DNA from: Anoplopoma fimbria
Lineage: Eukaryota > Chordata > Actinopteri > Perciformes > Anoplopomatidae
NCBI RefSeq assembly: GCF_027596085.1
Contig: NC_072465.1
Location: 4,839,579-4,903,578 of the forward strand
Length of the DNA stretch: 64,000 nt
Direction of reading: 5' to 3'
In this document: piece by piece, positions 15,561 through 31,920 of the stretch
How positions within the stretch are numbered: position 1 is the first letter of the stretch
Layout: every line of letters begins with the position of its first letter
Notes under the pieces: model-generated
What the model saw: the letters and a program-made list of their open reading frames with translations, nothing else
Databases searched by the model: none
Told to the model about the DNA's origin: nothing
Translations under genes and position numbers: made by a program

Positions 15561-17939
15561 AAGGCTCAGGGTAGTACTTCTTGTGTAGCAGAGAACTTGA
15601 GGACATCAGGAGGCGATTGCAGTAGCTGTTGGTTATACCTTAAGTGTTTTCAAAGATTTACTCATCACTAAATTAGAAACGTTTTTTCGTGTAGAAATTA
15701 GTTGTAAAATTTGACACTAACTAATGACTGTTTCGTAACTGAACCAACTGTTGAATGTAGAGTTAGCTCCCTAAGATTACATGTTTAAAATGAAGGGTAA
15801 AAGAGGTTATGGGATATATTGACCTGACACTTCTTTTGTTTCTGATTGGATGGCACAACAGGTGTTTCCTAGCAACTAATATACACATTACTAAAGACTT
15901 TACTAGCACGTTCCTTGACATTCCTTACTTTATAATAGTGTGGCGACACCTTTGGGTAACACCTGGCGTTCCCAGCCTGCAAGATCTAGAAATGATGTCC
16001 TATGTCGTTTCCTAACCAATATTCCTTGACCTCAATGGAAAACAGCATAAGGTCAGGGAACGGATTAATGGAGAGGATTCATAAAGGACACCCGCAGTGC
16101 TCACAGAATCCGACTGCACTTACACCAGCCCACGTAATCAGCGGACAAAGGCCTGCTGAGGTGCTGCCGCAAGGAATTGTGGGACGGCATCTCCTTTTCC
16201 TAAATAAAGGATGGTCCTGTGTACCCTATGCTAAAGGAGATAAGAAAAGAAGCATTGAAAGACCTTTCCTTAGCAAATAAAGATTTGGAAAAGCTCTCAT
16301 CATGGCGGCCAATTAGATACTTGAAGGTCATTTCACTCAGTCAGGAACCTTCCTAAGTAAAAAAGACTTCTCAGCCCTAGTGTGTGCTCCTCATACTCTC
16401 TCTGTCTCTCTCTCCCTGCAGCCACCCTGTTGGTTATCCGCCGGTGTTAATCTCTGCTTAGTTCCCTTTCGTTTATTTCCTGCCCTTTACGACATTCACA
16501 CACCGTTCTCGCCTCCATGCAAACCCATACTACTGACACCACTGATGAAAACAACCCGTGCCTTTTGATGTTCTCTTATGTTCATCATTTAGTAACTTTA
16601 CCTGGTAGATACTAAAAACTTTAGATACTAAAGGCTTTACACACAAATTTAGGTTGGGATTATGAATTTACAGCTGGTGCAATCTAGGAGCAGTGATGGC
16701 CAGCTACTTGAAAATAGGCTTACACACTACTATTTTGAAAAGTTGTGTTATGTATAAAAGAAGTGCAGCTTAACTTGGGCAAGTTATGTTATGTACATTA
16801 GCAATGTCATAAGAAGCACTAGAACTGCACAAATAAACAGTGCTGTGGTGTTGTGTCATGTGACAATTGTGTGTACCCATAAATAGCTAATACAAGGTAT
16901 AAATTAGTTCACCACTTAAATTTTGGGGGGAATTTACTCAAATGACCATATGGCAAAACGGTGATAAGCAGCCACTTGAGCAACATGGAGGGATAGTACT
17001 TCCACCGCTGTTTACAAGAAATGAAACAAAAATAGTTTGGATAAAGACCTTGAGGATATTGGGTGAGGAACAAGAGGAGGAAAGAGGAGAAGGAATGCAG
17101 AAAGGATATGAGTCAGAGAGGAGGGGAGGAGAGGGAGAATGTCAGGGGAAACGGAAGGGGGGGTAGGGGTCGAGGGAGGAGAGGAGAGGAGAGTTTCATA
17201 TGTTTGCCAAAGACTTGAGTTTCTTCTCCTTTACCAGCCTCCATTGACCCTTTGCCCCCTATCGGTGCCTTTAATGGACAGGGCAGAGATAAGAGGACCA
17301 GAGTGGAAACTGTCTAGAGAGAGAAAAAGGGAGATCCATCTGTCCCCAAATGAGATCTTTGCCGTGCACTCTGGGAGAGAAAAACAACTAGGATGGCCTG
17401 CCTGGACGCCCTCTATTACTGCAATCACATTATATGCTCTATCAGATGTAGACGCACGCTCAAAAACCATCCCCTTTTTAAAAAGTTTGTATTGAAAACA
17501 AAAGACTTTTAATTTGTCAAACGTGGAGCGGTGCCTTAAAACTTTTCCAAAGCAGTTTTTTCTTTTGTGCAGAAATCTTTCAATCAAGCACAATTAAGAA
17601 GGAGAGAATTAGTTGTCCATTTATATGCAAATGAGCTTTAATCAGCGACAGCTCATTGAAAGGGGGTGAACGCAGTGAGGTGTGGCTAACCCCCTAAATC
17701 CACCAGAGCACTTGTGGAGAGGAGATGGCTGTGTGAGTGACGGGAGGTGAAGCAGAGAGCACGGTGAGGAAAGAACAGGAGAACGTCACCAGCTCGGTCC
17801 ATCGGCCCTCCCATGACGAACGAAGACGAGTGTAACACGCAAAGCGTAACATATATGGCTTCAGTTAGGAGAATGCAGGGCCAATAGGGGAGGTGCATGA
17901 AAGAATTGATGAGTATTAAATAAATAATTCAAACAAACG
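15561..17939. other. Noncoding; possible old element at 15800-16380
   Basis: The segment from about 15800 to 16380 (for example GTGGCGACACCTTTGGGTAA and GGCCAATTAGATACTTGAAG) has the mixed texture of an old non-autonomous transposon, but no clear terminal repeats were found. Purine-rich DNA at 17070-17200 follows. No exon recognised. Confidence 0.35.
17600..17660. promoter_or_regulatory. Candidate regulatory patch with octamer motif
   Basis: ATGCAAAT, the POU/octamer site, is at 17625-17632. It is followed by GAGCTTTAATCAGCGACAG with a homeodomain-like TTAATC core. Such single matches occur by chance often, so this is a weak inference. Confidence 0.2.
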
Positions 17940-18138
17940 CACCAACATGATATTAGGTTGGAGAACCTTTATTCCTTGAATCTCTTTCTCTTTTTTTCTT
18001 TAAAAAATAAATAAATTCATCTCTTTTTCCTAATTTATACTCGGAACTCAATTTCCAGCGATGGTCTGTTCTATTTGCTGATGTTTTATTGTGAGAATTA
18101 TTGTAGTCAACCCTCATCAAAGGTTCAGTAAGTGACTG

Positions 18139-18142
<4 letters not shown>

Positions 18143-18205
<63 letters not shown>
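18143..18205. repeat. (AT)n microsatellite
   Basis: About 60 bp of pure AT/TA, potentially cruciform-forming. Confidence 0.97.
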
Positions 18206-18209
<4 letters not shown>

Positions 18210-19275
18210 CCTGCTGCTCTATTTGACTATTGGATTTGTAGGTATTTAGTGAAGATTATTCGTGGCAATTAGAAAATGTATCTTTCAAAGCTATAAATAT
18301 TAATACACTGAATACAAATATATACAGCACTAGCAATTGAGAAAACAGACAAGCCATTAGCTTCTAAGCTTAACTTCTGCTAAATGCTATCGATGCAGCC
18401 GTTACACAGAAGGCTGCGGGGCAATTTGATGGAACCATTTGGTGTTTCTCACTCGTGTGTTGGGAGGAGGGTAGGTGATGTTTTTACCACCTTCAGTGTG
18501 ATGACAATTGAGGTTCCACTGAAGCACCAAGAACATCAGTGAGCACCAGAAAGCACTTAAGAAACAGCATGAATGTTAAGTTAAAATGATTAATGAAGAA
18601 AATGACTGTGTAGATTACTCGGTAATGACATAATCATTGGGTGCTTAACTCCACCAAGGCAGGACAATCCCCTAAACTTGTTTTATGAACAGAAAATGTT
18701 TCTCATCTGTCTAAACATGTAAATGTACACTATGTGCATAATGTGACTAATCAAAAGCAGATCAATAACTTTAAAGGAAGCAGATGGTTACAAAGTATGA
18801 AACTCCAACTACAGACCGTTCGGTTTTCTTTGCAATGGTCACATACCAGCAATATTCCCACACATTTTAACCAATTCATTTTCTAAACTATTCCATAATA
18901 TTTTCCCCCAATATTTTCCCCCCAAAAAACTGCAAATCCAGCACATTTCAAATCCAGGGCATAAAACATCCATTGTTTTCTATGGGTGCCTGTAAGAGAA
19001 TCAACCTTCCTAACCATCACAAAAGTTCACACCATTTATTTTTAGTGAGCCATACAAGGCCACAGGACACACACATAGGCCTCCATAAGTTCCCAGCATG
19101 CAATGCCCCATTACAGCTAACTAGAGCTGAAGTCAATCGCAGCACTTAACGGTGGAAGACTGCAGGGGATTCTGAGGGGAAATCACGCCTGATGACATAA
19201 ACGCAGGAAAAGCAAACACCGAGAGGGAGCAGATAAACTTAATGATTTGGGTTTGACTCCCCCGGGAGGTGAAAG

Positions 19276-19279
<4 letters not shown>
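18206..19279. other. Noncoding, no recognised element
   Basis: Includes a CCCC/AAAA-rich patch (18901-18930, ATATTTTCCCCC repeated twice). No coding or named repeat seen. Confidence 0.5.

Positions 19280-19367
<88 letters not shown>
19280..19367. repeat. (TG)n microsatellite
   Basis: About 88 bp of TG. Confidence 0.98.
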
Positions 19368-19368
<1 letters not shown>

Positions 19369-19525
19369 TCACTCCTTCTGCAGCTCTCATTTGTGCATGC
19401 GTGCATGACAAAGTGTCCATTCCAGACGACTGAGGAGAGAAGCACTGTGAGGCAAGTTGACGCAGAATGACGGAGACGGAGCGAGCGAGTTAGAGTCGTG
19501 CACCAACAATTAGTCAACTGCAGCA

Positions 19526-19552
<27 letters not shown>
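19526..19552. repeat. Homopolymer junction C17-A10
   Basis: Seventeen C followed directly by ten A. Such junctions are prone to slippage and to assembly error, so lengths may not be exact. Confidence 0.9.
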
Positions 19553-19556
<4 letters not shown>

Positions 19557-20718
19557 CCACTCATAACACTCAACCCCTCCTCGTCACCGTTCTCACTCAC
19601 CCTGAAGGGGAGTCTTTACGGGAGGCTGCTGAACTAGAAACAGCTCTCCAAACAAACTGAATGAATGTCCGACTTAACCCCCCCACCCACAAACCCCAGC
19701 TGACAATGGTCAGACAGTCATCAGAAGCTATCATGTTGCATAGCTTAGCAGCGTTAGCAACATGGGTGCAACAACTGTCCTTTCATCTTCCAAATAAGCT
19801 TTAATATTTCTTACTGGTTCTGCTGTCTGTGGTCTAAAAATATGCCCAATCTGGAGGGTGAGGTGATTAACAGGATAATAAATACTAATAATACGAAATA
19901 AAAATAAATCTATTATACGGTAAGTACAGTAAAAATGATTTATGGGGATTTCTCTCCAGTCTTTGGGACAAGGTTATTCAAATTAAAGAGCAGAATGCAA
20001 CATGTGATGAGGGTTTGCAAGAAGACTTCACAAATGAAGATTTCACATGAAGGGGTGACAAATAAAAAATATTGGACACGCCAAAGTGGGACAAGCAATA
20101 TGATAATAATAAAAAATCCATTCAGCTGTTTGGAGGAATTTCTTTGGAACATTTCCCTTAAGCGCCATAAAGACCGAAAACTTTTCAAGGAATATGGGGG
20201 AGTGTTTCCTGGCTGATCATGTGAGGAATAGTTCAAACTAAAACATTAGGAGGAGGGATATTTGGTTTGACTTTGTTCCACTCGCAAAGGCTGGATGAGA
20301 AGGGGAATTACTGAGTTTTTAAGAACTTACTCAGCATCAAAGCTGGTCCCTTTACAGTCAAATTAACGGTTAAAGTTGGCTCCTCACATATACCTAAAAA
20401 TTCATGTTTTATTGCTCAAACAGTGACTTAAAAGGTCATTAAAAACCAATTTGGCCATTTGATGATCACTGAGCTATGACCTTGTAACGTGTCTGTAATG
20501 ACGTAAATGATTTCTTGAACTGGCAGCTACTTGGAGTTCCAGAATTTAATAGTCCGCAGCAGCAGCAGCAGCAGCTCAGTAACTCAGAGGTAGAGATAAA
20601 TGAATCAACAAGTTGGGGTTGGACACAGAGTGGTTTGTGGGAGTGTGCAGGAATCTTGGTGAGTGATTAATTAGCCACGGTGCCATGCCAGTACAACCTC
20701 CCATCCAGTACAACCTCC

Positions 20719-20719
<1 letters not shown>
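19553..20719. other. Noncoding, no recognised element
   Basis: Contains a (CAG)n run at 20558-20575 and a 13-bp direct duplication AGTACAACCTCCM (20690-20718) abutting the AAAG array. No exon seen. Confidence 0.5.

Positions 20720-20788
<69 letters not shown>
20720..20788. repeat. (AAAG)n tetranucleotide microsatellite
   Basis: About 17 units of AAAG, all purines on the plus strand. Confidence 0.97.
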
Positions 20789-20789
<1 letters not shown>

Positions 20790-23700
20790 GGAGCATGGCA
20801 GTAAAAGGTCCACCATACTGCAGTTTACTTAACGTTTTCAGCACGGCAGCCAAATCAATTAAACAACCTTTCGACCCGGGCCTGAGAACATTTAAGAATC
20901 TGAGAAAAACTGTGTTCAGTAATGTGAACCCTGCAATAGGCTGTCAAGGATCAAGGTAGAAGGATACGTATTACTGAGAATGAAACCAAATAGCAAAATA
21001 CAAACTGATAGAAGGTCAGATTGTCTCCCTGACCTGCTGCGGTTTATTTTGCATGTTAATAGGAAAAACAGATTCATTTCTACACAAAGTTTTTTTTCTC
21101 AGGAGCCAGTCAACCGCAGCAGAGTTTGATTGCTGCAGAAGAGTCCAGCCCTCTCATTCCTTTGAATGGAGATAGCTTGGCGGGCAAGTGAACTAGTATT
21201 TCATTGTCTCACCACTTCCCTTAAACAACATGTCCCCACCAATGCAGCCCTGTTCTGGTGCAGGACTGTTTCCTGGCTGAACCCCTGCTCACAATAAGCA
21301 GACATTACTGACAGTTTGTTAGCTTTGATTACATTCTACTTGACTGATCCAACCAGAAGGCTTCACCGCTCTGACACATAAAAACAGTCACAACTGCGTT
21401 TTAAGTGCAGCTCCAAAATTACCTAATTTGTTCACATCTCCGGGTTTTCGTTGAAAAGACGAATCACCCGTTGACGTTTATATTCGGAACACATGCAGAG
21501 AAACATGCGAGTACTTTGGCAAAAAGGAACCGTAGTTAATATACAGTACTGTACTCTGATCCATCACTCTGAAAAACTACAAGCTCACTTACAGTGGTTA
21601 ATGGCTGTAATGAAGCGTCATGGTTAAACATGAAAGCAAACGCCGGCGATGGAATGAATAGTCTCAACAATTAGACACGGAAAAGTCAGGAGTTAAAGAG
21701 GGTTTTCACTTCACATCAGGAAGGTCGGAGCATGTGGTCATGATTTGAATGTGTACAGTAGAAGCTCATAACAATGCATACCAACGGAGCTACGTTATAA
21801 TCTCTGCCTTCCCCTCCTCTCAAAACCTCCAACCCCATGACATGAAGAAAAGGCAATGGTTAAAATGATCTCAATGCCCTTTTAAAAATCAGACTTTAAT
21901 AATGTAATGCTTCAGATCCTCTTTGTTATTTGGCAACATCAGTGACTGTCAAAGCTTTAATGTTTCTGCACTGCACTTCCAAGAAGTCACTTTCTATTAA
22001 ACTTCAGTCACTTCTTTTTTCTTAGAGTTTCTGATGACGGGGGGTTGAGTAGGTTTTTCTTTTTTCTTGGGCTGTTTAGTCTTGTCGGTACCAAACTTAA
22101 TACAAAATTGTTTTTATTTCATTGCATTGCTTCCTGAACTCTAAAAGTATATTTCCCAGGAAAGACCTACCAAGTTTTAATCAGTAAATACAAAAGCTTT
22201 CATTATCTGGGTGAAGACTGAATCGTTACACAGAGACATAAGAGACACAAAGGCGATTCCCTAATGAAAAACACGCAGAAAATAAATGTTCTCCATTGAC
22301 CAGGTGTCATTTGGCGGAAGATCCACTTTAAAAAAGGACCAAAGCAGTGTTTTTTTTTTTTGTATAATGCTTCCTCAATAATTCAAATCACATTTTCATC
22401 CACAACTGACAAGAAGTTAAGAAAAGTATACATTTAAACCAAATTAAATGAAGTGCATCATTTTTAGTAAGCGGTCCTCGGCATGAAAAACTGAGGTACT
22501 CCTTTAAATTACAGCAGGGGGAAATAAAAAAAGCTGGGGTTCTGCGTGGTTCGGTTCATCAATGCTCCATTCCAAAGAAAAAAAGTCACTCTACAGGTTT
22601 TAATGTGAGTCATCACTCAGTGCCGACCACATTAGGCCATCAGCTTCATACTTGGCTAACGGATCTTTGCTAACAATGTAGCTGCGGGGCTTCGCTGAGG
22701 TAAAAAGGTCATCAGAGAACGTAAACGAGGCTGGAGCCAACAGATGTGAAAAAAAAATCGATGACTAATAGAGATGTATAAGGAGCGAGGTTAAGATGTC
22801 ATGCTGTGGGGGTTTGATGGTGGGAATAGGGCATTATGAAAAGATATGTCAGATGCACTAGGGGTTGGAATGTAGAGAAATCACAATGTTCACTGTACAA
22901 GAATGCATGTAAGTGAACTGCACCTTGTGGTATTTAAACTGGAGGCTTCACAAGAGATCAGGAAAAAGAGACAGCAAAGACAATATGGGTGGAGGAGGAA
23001 GCCCTAAGAAAAGACAAGAGGAAGGAATATGTTGAACATGAATAAATGGAGTACTAAATTATTCTCATAGCTGCTCTCTCATAGAGTCGGCCAGCGGGTC
23101 ATTTATTGCCGCCTCAGGAGCTTTGATTACAAAGAGTGAGAGAGACTGAACACCTTTAGAATGTAAATCAAGAGAAACTTAAAGAACCACAACATTGTTT
23201 TGGAACCTTGTCGGCTTGAGACCTAGATGTCCCATCCATTGAAGTGGGGCTTTCACATATCAGAGGACATGGAATTAAAAAAACAGTCGCTGCATTGCGT
23301 TTGTATCCAGAAAAATGGATGCATGTTTCTTTTTTTTTCCTCTGAGATTTACAACCGTGAAATAATGTAAATCCTAGCATCTTAAAAGGTGGCGACAGTA
23401 GAACTGCATGCTGAGCTAGATGCTATACGTCTCCTTATGCAGCCTCATTGATTCTTGACCAATAAAAAGCTGACGTTGGCCCTTGGAGCTGTGGTTGAGC
23501 CAATACAAACATCATTTGCCTTCTCTCTAAACTCCCACTGCCTGGCAGTGAAGGAGCAGATGGACCGATATGTGCGGAGACGTCTACTTCTGTGTTGGTC
23601 CGATCCATTGAAATGTTAGATCCCCAATACGCAGAGATAATTGTAAATGTTTTGTTTATGTTTAATATTGTTTAAGTTGTATGATTTTATTTTGTTTAGT

Positions 23701-24063
23701 TTTAATCGTTTTCAGTCCAGTCAATGGTTTAAAAATGGGAGCAATTTGTTTGAGTGTATCCCAAACCAATCAGTAACTGTTTATGGGCTGAAAGAGTCAA
23801 AAGCATTTCCCTTCAGTGTTGTTTTTCCCTTTCATCCAAAGATGCACTTTATGGTTCCCTCTATAGATAAATATCTTGTAAACAAACTAAGAATTAGCAT
23901 TTGATGTCAATTCAAACCAGATTTCCTCTTAGTTTAGGGGCTATGATTTAAATTTTGTTTCATAGTTTTTCTCATTATTATCTACCCAAGATCTTCCTTG
24001 TTGCCAGTGTTTAGGTACATTTTGTAAAAAATAAAGTTGATTGAAATCTTAAGTAAAGAGGTA
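20789..24063. other. 3.3 kb free of long microsatellites, no gene seen
   Basis: The longest stretch of intron in the first half of the window with no dinucleotide array and no recognised dispersed repeat. Poly-T tracts occur at 22350-22361 and 23330. Nothing coding recognised. Confidence 0.5.
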
Positions 24064-24155
24064 AAAATGAAACATCAAAGTAGGTTTACATGTTGTATTA
24101 CCTTGTCATCTGCAAGTGCCTTCATCATTTCAAGTGTTGATTGAAAAAATAAGTG
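24064..24155 (+). repeat. Duplicated about 90-bp segment, copy A (see 39812-39905)
   Basis: AAAATGAAACATCAAAGTAG ... TGCAAGTGCCTTCATCATTT ... TTGATTGAAAAAATAAG matches 39812-39905 at most positions in the same orientation. No coding potential. Probably two copies of a dispersed family rather than a local duplication. Confidence 0.75.
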
Positions 24156-24229
24156 TTTCTTTTTACAAGCTCCGACAAAACCGTCTGTACAGTTCATGTC
24201 TGGTCCTATCAAACTCTAAACAAGGCTTT

Positions 24230-24530
24230 TTTATGATGCAAACACAGTTCTACTGGCTGTTAAGTTATTAACTGAATTACTGAACTTCGAAAAATGTGGA
24301 AAAAATGGGAACCCCAGGCAATTTAATTAGTATTCCCAACTCACTAACGGCGCTATCACACCCTATTATTTGGGATGCTGGAAGAGGTCCGCCGAGGCGA
24401 ACGCCGGCATCGTTTGCAATTAAGGAAACAATAATGACAAAGTCGGCGATAAAGCTCTCCATTACAGTCGGTGCCGGAGTAATCTGTCTCCTTGTAACCT
24501 CCATTTGATTGGACACTTTAATCAAAAAGG
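24230..24530. promoter_or_regulatory. Candidate conserved noncoding element
   Basis: A motif-dense stretch with CAATTTAATTAGTATTCC (TAATTA homeodomain core near 24323-24330), GGTCCGCCGAGGCGAACGCC, AATTAAGG and TTTGATTGGACACTTTAATC. Its mix of CpG-bearing and TAAT-bearing sites between AT-rich flanks is typical of vertebrate intronic enhancers. No conservation data are available, so this is inference. Confidence 0.35.
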
Positions 24531-26199
24531 ACCAAATATCTGTGTTCCAATCTTATTATGTCACAGAGCAGAGGAGAACACGCTATTGAATTAGCTTCAA
24601 AGTCAGCCTGGAGCCCACGAGCCTCTCGCGCAACAAGCTGCCTGCCTCTGCAGAGCTGCGATGCAAATCCCTCTTGTTAGTGACTAATATCTGGCGCAAA
24701 ATGGTGAAGGAGACGGAGCTGCATCTGGGAAACATTAACTTAGATGCATTTTGACTTCCGGGTCAGTCACTGTTCCGTTTGCTGTTCAGCATTTACTTCC
24801 ATCAATGTTGAAAAATAAAATGCACTTGCTTCTCGCTTTCCTCCACTACATCTCATCGTCTTGACCGGCCCGACTCCGCTGGACGACATGCGGTCGGGCT
24901 GACTTTTTGAGTACACACACTCTGCGGACATAAAAACAGAACTGGTTGAAAGATGAGGGAGAGAAATCATCGTGTCAGGTTACTGTCAAGGTTTGAGAGC
25001 TGGGCAGTAAATAGAGTTAGCTTCGATTTCAGGCAGCCATGCCGGGAGGCATCAACTGCAAACAGTCTCACAGATAGATTTGTGAAGTCAAAAGTTGGAA
25101 AATCAATAGAGGGTGAGCGCTAACTCAGGTGCTGCTTGAGCAACATTTGTCACTCTGACGTCTCACTCCGGATGTGTTCTATACATCTCAGAAGAAAACA
25201 ATATAAGTGCAATCCCTCTATATTAAAAATATAACATAGTGATAAAGCTGTTGTCTATATGCCTGTTGGCTCTGTGCAGCACTCTGCCCACTAACATCAT
25301 TTTTAGATGACGAGATAAGAGAAGACGTGTTATTGCTTATTTGCATAAATCACAAATGTGAGCGGCTGCATTTGAGTGGCAAAGAAAGGAAGGAGGGAAG
25401 CACACAAAAATGCAATTTCTCATTGGTGAGGACGGCTTGCAACTAACTAATCACATCTCAAAGCGTCAGGGCAACACAAAGCACACCGCAACACAATTCA
25501 GCTTGTGCTCCGTGGCCGCGGTTAAAGCTCTAAATCTGATACAGGTATTGCTTTTGTAACCTAATGAACACGGCCCTTGTTACTTAGAATGAAATATTGT
25601 TTTCTTCTGCCACGGTACAAATATAGCAAACAACATGAAAAGTAAAACCGTTTAAACAGTTTCATAGTTTTTAAAGGCAACGCAGATGAAATTATTTCAT
25701 AAAATTGCAGTTTTTCCAAGTAAATATCCAAACTCCTCAAATATCGACGCAATCAGATTGCATATGTGTTGGCTGAGCTATGTGAGCGGATAACGCGCTA
25801 TAAACAATTCATTACACTAACTGTCCCTTAACGATGGGAGAAGCTGCTTACCCGTATGGTAATCTGGAGGAAATCTAAACGCTCTAAGGGGGGGGGGGGG
25901 GGCAGAATCATCTGGATAGTCACATGATCAAAAATAAAAATACAAGTGAAAAGGACAGTTTGTCATGTTTGGGTAAAACACAACAAACAATGGCTTTAAA
26001 AAGGAGAAAAATGCAAAGTCGAGATTGCTGATCCCCCGTTTCAAGATTGCGCCCTGGGGTTGAGTGTTGGTCGACACAAACCTGTAAGACATGAACTCTT
26101 TCTGCAGTTTGTTTGTGTGTCTCTAAGTTAACCTGCTGCTGACCACAGAGTTCTCGGCGCCAGCTGCTGACAAGCTCATTTGCCTCCACGCAAATCCCT

Positions 26200-26360
26200 C
26201 GCATTCCTCAAAGGAGTGCAGAGCCGACTGGGGCCGGAGCGTCTCTGCCCCGCAGATATCGGCCCCGGCCCCCGGCCCTCCTAATGAGGCCCTTTAATTA
26301 GTCGTTAAACATGGGGACCGGCCAGCGCCATGACATTTCTGTTCTCAACTCCTCTAATTA
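26200..26360. promoter_or_regulatory. Candidate conserved noncoding element, GC-rich with TAATTA core
   Basis: CCCCGGCCCCCGGCCCTCC is followed by TAATGAGGCCCTTTAATTAG (TTTAATTAG at 26293-26301) and CTCTAATTACATTTTG. A homeodomain-like cluster set in GC-rich DNA is unusual for this intron. Function is inferred only. Confidence 0.3.
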
Positions 26361-26760
26361 CATTTTGTGGGGGGGAGATGGAGTTTTCATTCTGCTGCTG
26401 TTTCTATTTAGCTGCAGTATAAATATCAAGCATGGGAACAAACATATAAAAGTCACTGACCTATTATGTAGTGTAATCTAATGTAAAGGCTGTGCAATGT
26501 AACCTTTGTCACAGTTTTGTTTTTTTTACTCAACCCTGGTTTGTGATGGCCTTGTATTGGTTTGCGTTTCCGCCACATTTACACGCATGGGAACACCTTC
26601 ACATACAAGGCAATCCATCACAACGCCACCACGTAATACAGCACTTGTCCGTGGAGTTCAGTCAACAAAATCATTTCCACAGTTTGTCTGGTCACTGAAT
26701 ATATGCACACTTGTACAGAGAGAGACAAGCTTGTTTACTACGCTGGTGAAAGGGGAAAGC

Positions 26761-26809
26761 CTCTCTATTGATTTGTGTTTGTTTGTGCTGCAACATCCGT
26801 TCCTATAGA
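26761..26809 (-). repeat. 49-bp segment, inverted exact copy of 9336-9384
   Basis: The reverse complement is identical to 9336-9384 over 49 bp. On the plus strand it precedes the TG array at 26816, separated by six bases (TTCCCT-like). Confidence 0.9.
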
Positions 26810-26813
26810 GTTC

Positions 26814-28439
<1,626 letters not shown>

Positions 28440-28800
28440 AGTGGACAAGAAGAGGGAACCATAGATGTATGAAGGGAACGGCTCATTCACATGAATGGAG
28501 GAGGGAAATAACTCAGGATTTGGCTCATAGTGCAATTTAGTACTTTTAGGTCCTAATGACTTAAATAAGGGCTATTCAAGTGTTCTGACTTGGGACTTGA
28601 TTTGCGTAAAAAAAAAGTATCTGCTGATTTACAGTCGTCTCCTTCCCAATGTCCGTCTACAGGAATAAATTCCCCCATGGCATCACATGACAGATCAGTA
28701 GGTTGTAATTCCACAGTTTGGCCACTATGTCAAATATGCTTCAAAGGCAGATGTTTGTCCCGGGGGCTTGGAGGGAACGCAAGACCAAAAACTGCACTCT
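28440..28800. repeat. Probable dispersed-repeat fragment
   Basis: Phrases such as TGATTTACAGTCGTCTCCTT, CACATGACAGATCAGTAG and TTTGGCCACTATGTCAAAT resemble a degenerate percomorph repeat that I recall by pattern. No name can be given. Confidence 0.35.
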
Positions 28801-30183
<1,383 letters not shown>

Positions 30184-30419
30184 TCTTGTGTTTTATTCTT
30201 CTTCCCCTACGTTGCGATTTGCCAATCTGGACCTAACTGGCGCCTTTTACATTAAAGTTAATAAAACCGTTTCTTGTTCTTTTCCCCAGTGGTCAGACAT
30301 GAAATACAAAACACACAAGTACATTACGGCCATGACTACCCCATATCTAGTTCCTTATTTAGGTTACATGGTTTATTGAAGATACTATAAATAAGAAGTA
30401 GAAAAAGTCAATGTGACAT

Positions 30420-30790
30420 CACCTATTAAAGATGTTATATAAAAACTCATTCCAGACCCGACAACGCCGTGTTAGCTGCCTGACAATAAAAAGGTAGTCA
30501 TGGCGGAAAGCACAACCTGCTTTACCGTCTATTTGACTCTAAGTGGGACCGTAATTTACTAAATATGTATTGAAGAAGACTTGAAACTAGCAATTAATAT
30601 CATTAACTCATGTTTTAAATCAAACGAGAAGTAGAGTAATTTTTTTCATAGACTTCTATACAATCAGATTTCTTTTTTTGCAACCAGAGGAGTCGCCCCC
30701 TGCTGGCTATTAGAAAGAATGCCACTCTGCATTGACTTTTCTTTTCAGACCCAGAGGTTGTCGACTATTTTATTGACGGACGGTGAAAAA
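30420..30790. repeat. Probable dispersed-repeat fragment (GTCGCCCCCTGCTGGC type)
   Basis: CAACCAGAGGAGTCGCCCCC, CTGCTGGCTATTAGAAAG and TTTCAGACCCAGAGGTTGTC match, by recollection, the end of a widespread percomorph repeat. The left half is more degenerate. Confidence 0.4.
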
Positions 30791-31529
30791 AAAAATCATT
30801 CGTTTGTCAAATCAGCCAGCCGAGGTAATGAATGCAAAGCTATTAGCGGAGTAAAGACATCCATCACAGCCTCAGAAGACAAAGCAGGGAAAAAGTGTAA
30901 AACGTCAGATGGACAAGAGCGATTGAGCTCAAGTAAACGGACGAAAGGAGAAGACCAATAGGAAAAAACTAGGGTAGATAAAAAAAAATAAAAAAAAAAA
31001 GTGGGGAGAGATTAGGTATAAAAAACAGGTAATGTCAGATGAGACAAACACACACAGAGTCACCATCTGCCTGCCGCAGTGGTGTGTTGCGTTGTGTCCT
31101 CAGATAACCTCCCTCCCTAATTAAGAAGTGAGCCTGACGGAGCAGCAATTACTCAGCATATCAGTCACACATATAACAACACAGTGCAATACACAAACCA
31201 TCAAGGAGCCACATTAAAGAGCTCGCAATCCTCTAAATATACATCAGCCAAGTGCATGCACTATTACTCAGCAATGCTTTCAGAGAAGAGGGACGGACAG
31301 ACAATGAGGCTCTTCCAAGGCAACAGTACTCAGCCACAAAGTGTTTTCAAATCATGAAAGGTAACTTTACTAAGGAAGAATAATTATATCCAGTCACAAC
31401 ATTACTGGTCACGTTCCGTCTCTGTGGCAAATACTGAATATTCCCTCATTGAGCGTCTAATGTGCTGTTTTTCTAAATAATTATAAACAGGTTAATAACC
31501 ATTTTGGTCCAGACTAGATAATCAAAAAA
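30791..31529. other. Noncoding, no recognised element
   Basis: A-rich tracts at 30980-31000. Nothing coding. Confidence 0.5.
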
Positions 31530-31920
31530 AAAACTATTGTAGGAATGATCACCACGGGATAAATTTTACTGACTTGAGTCAACATTTTGAACCTGTCTAA
31601 AGGAATATCTCTACATTAAACAAGATCACTTGGCACACATTTTGACATTCATATTCCCCAGAGGCTGAATCTTAAGCACTTTGGTGATCCCCTGGCTTTT
31701 CCTCAAGTGGCGCCAAAAGATCAAAATGTGTACGATACCTTTGTTTACAACCAAATACAAGCGAAAATAATGACATTGTCATCCTCCCCTACTTTTGTAT
31801 TAGCGGCATGCTAGCACGCTAAACTATGATGATGCACATGGAAGACAAAACCATAAAAACTAAATGTTTGGCAAAATATCTTCTATAATCGTTCTTGAAC
31901 AGGTTAGTAGAAAAGTCAGA
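31530..31920. repeat. Dispersed-repeat fragment ('TGGCGCT / CAATCCA' family), copy 2
   Basis: CCCCAGAGGCTGAATCTTAA, TTTGGTGATCCCCTGGCTTT, CAAGTGGCGCCA and GCATGCTAGCACGCTAAACT are hallmarks shared with 56740-57395 and 59520-59910. Confidence 0.5.
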
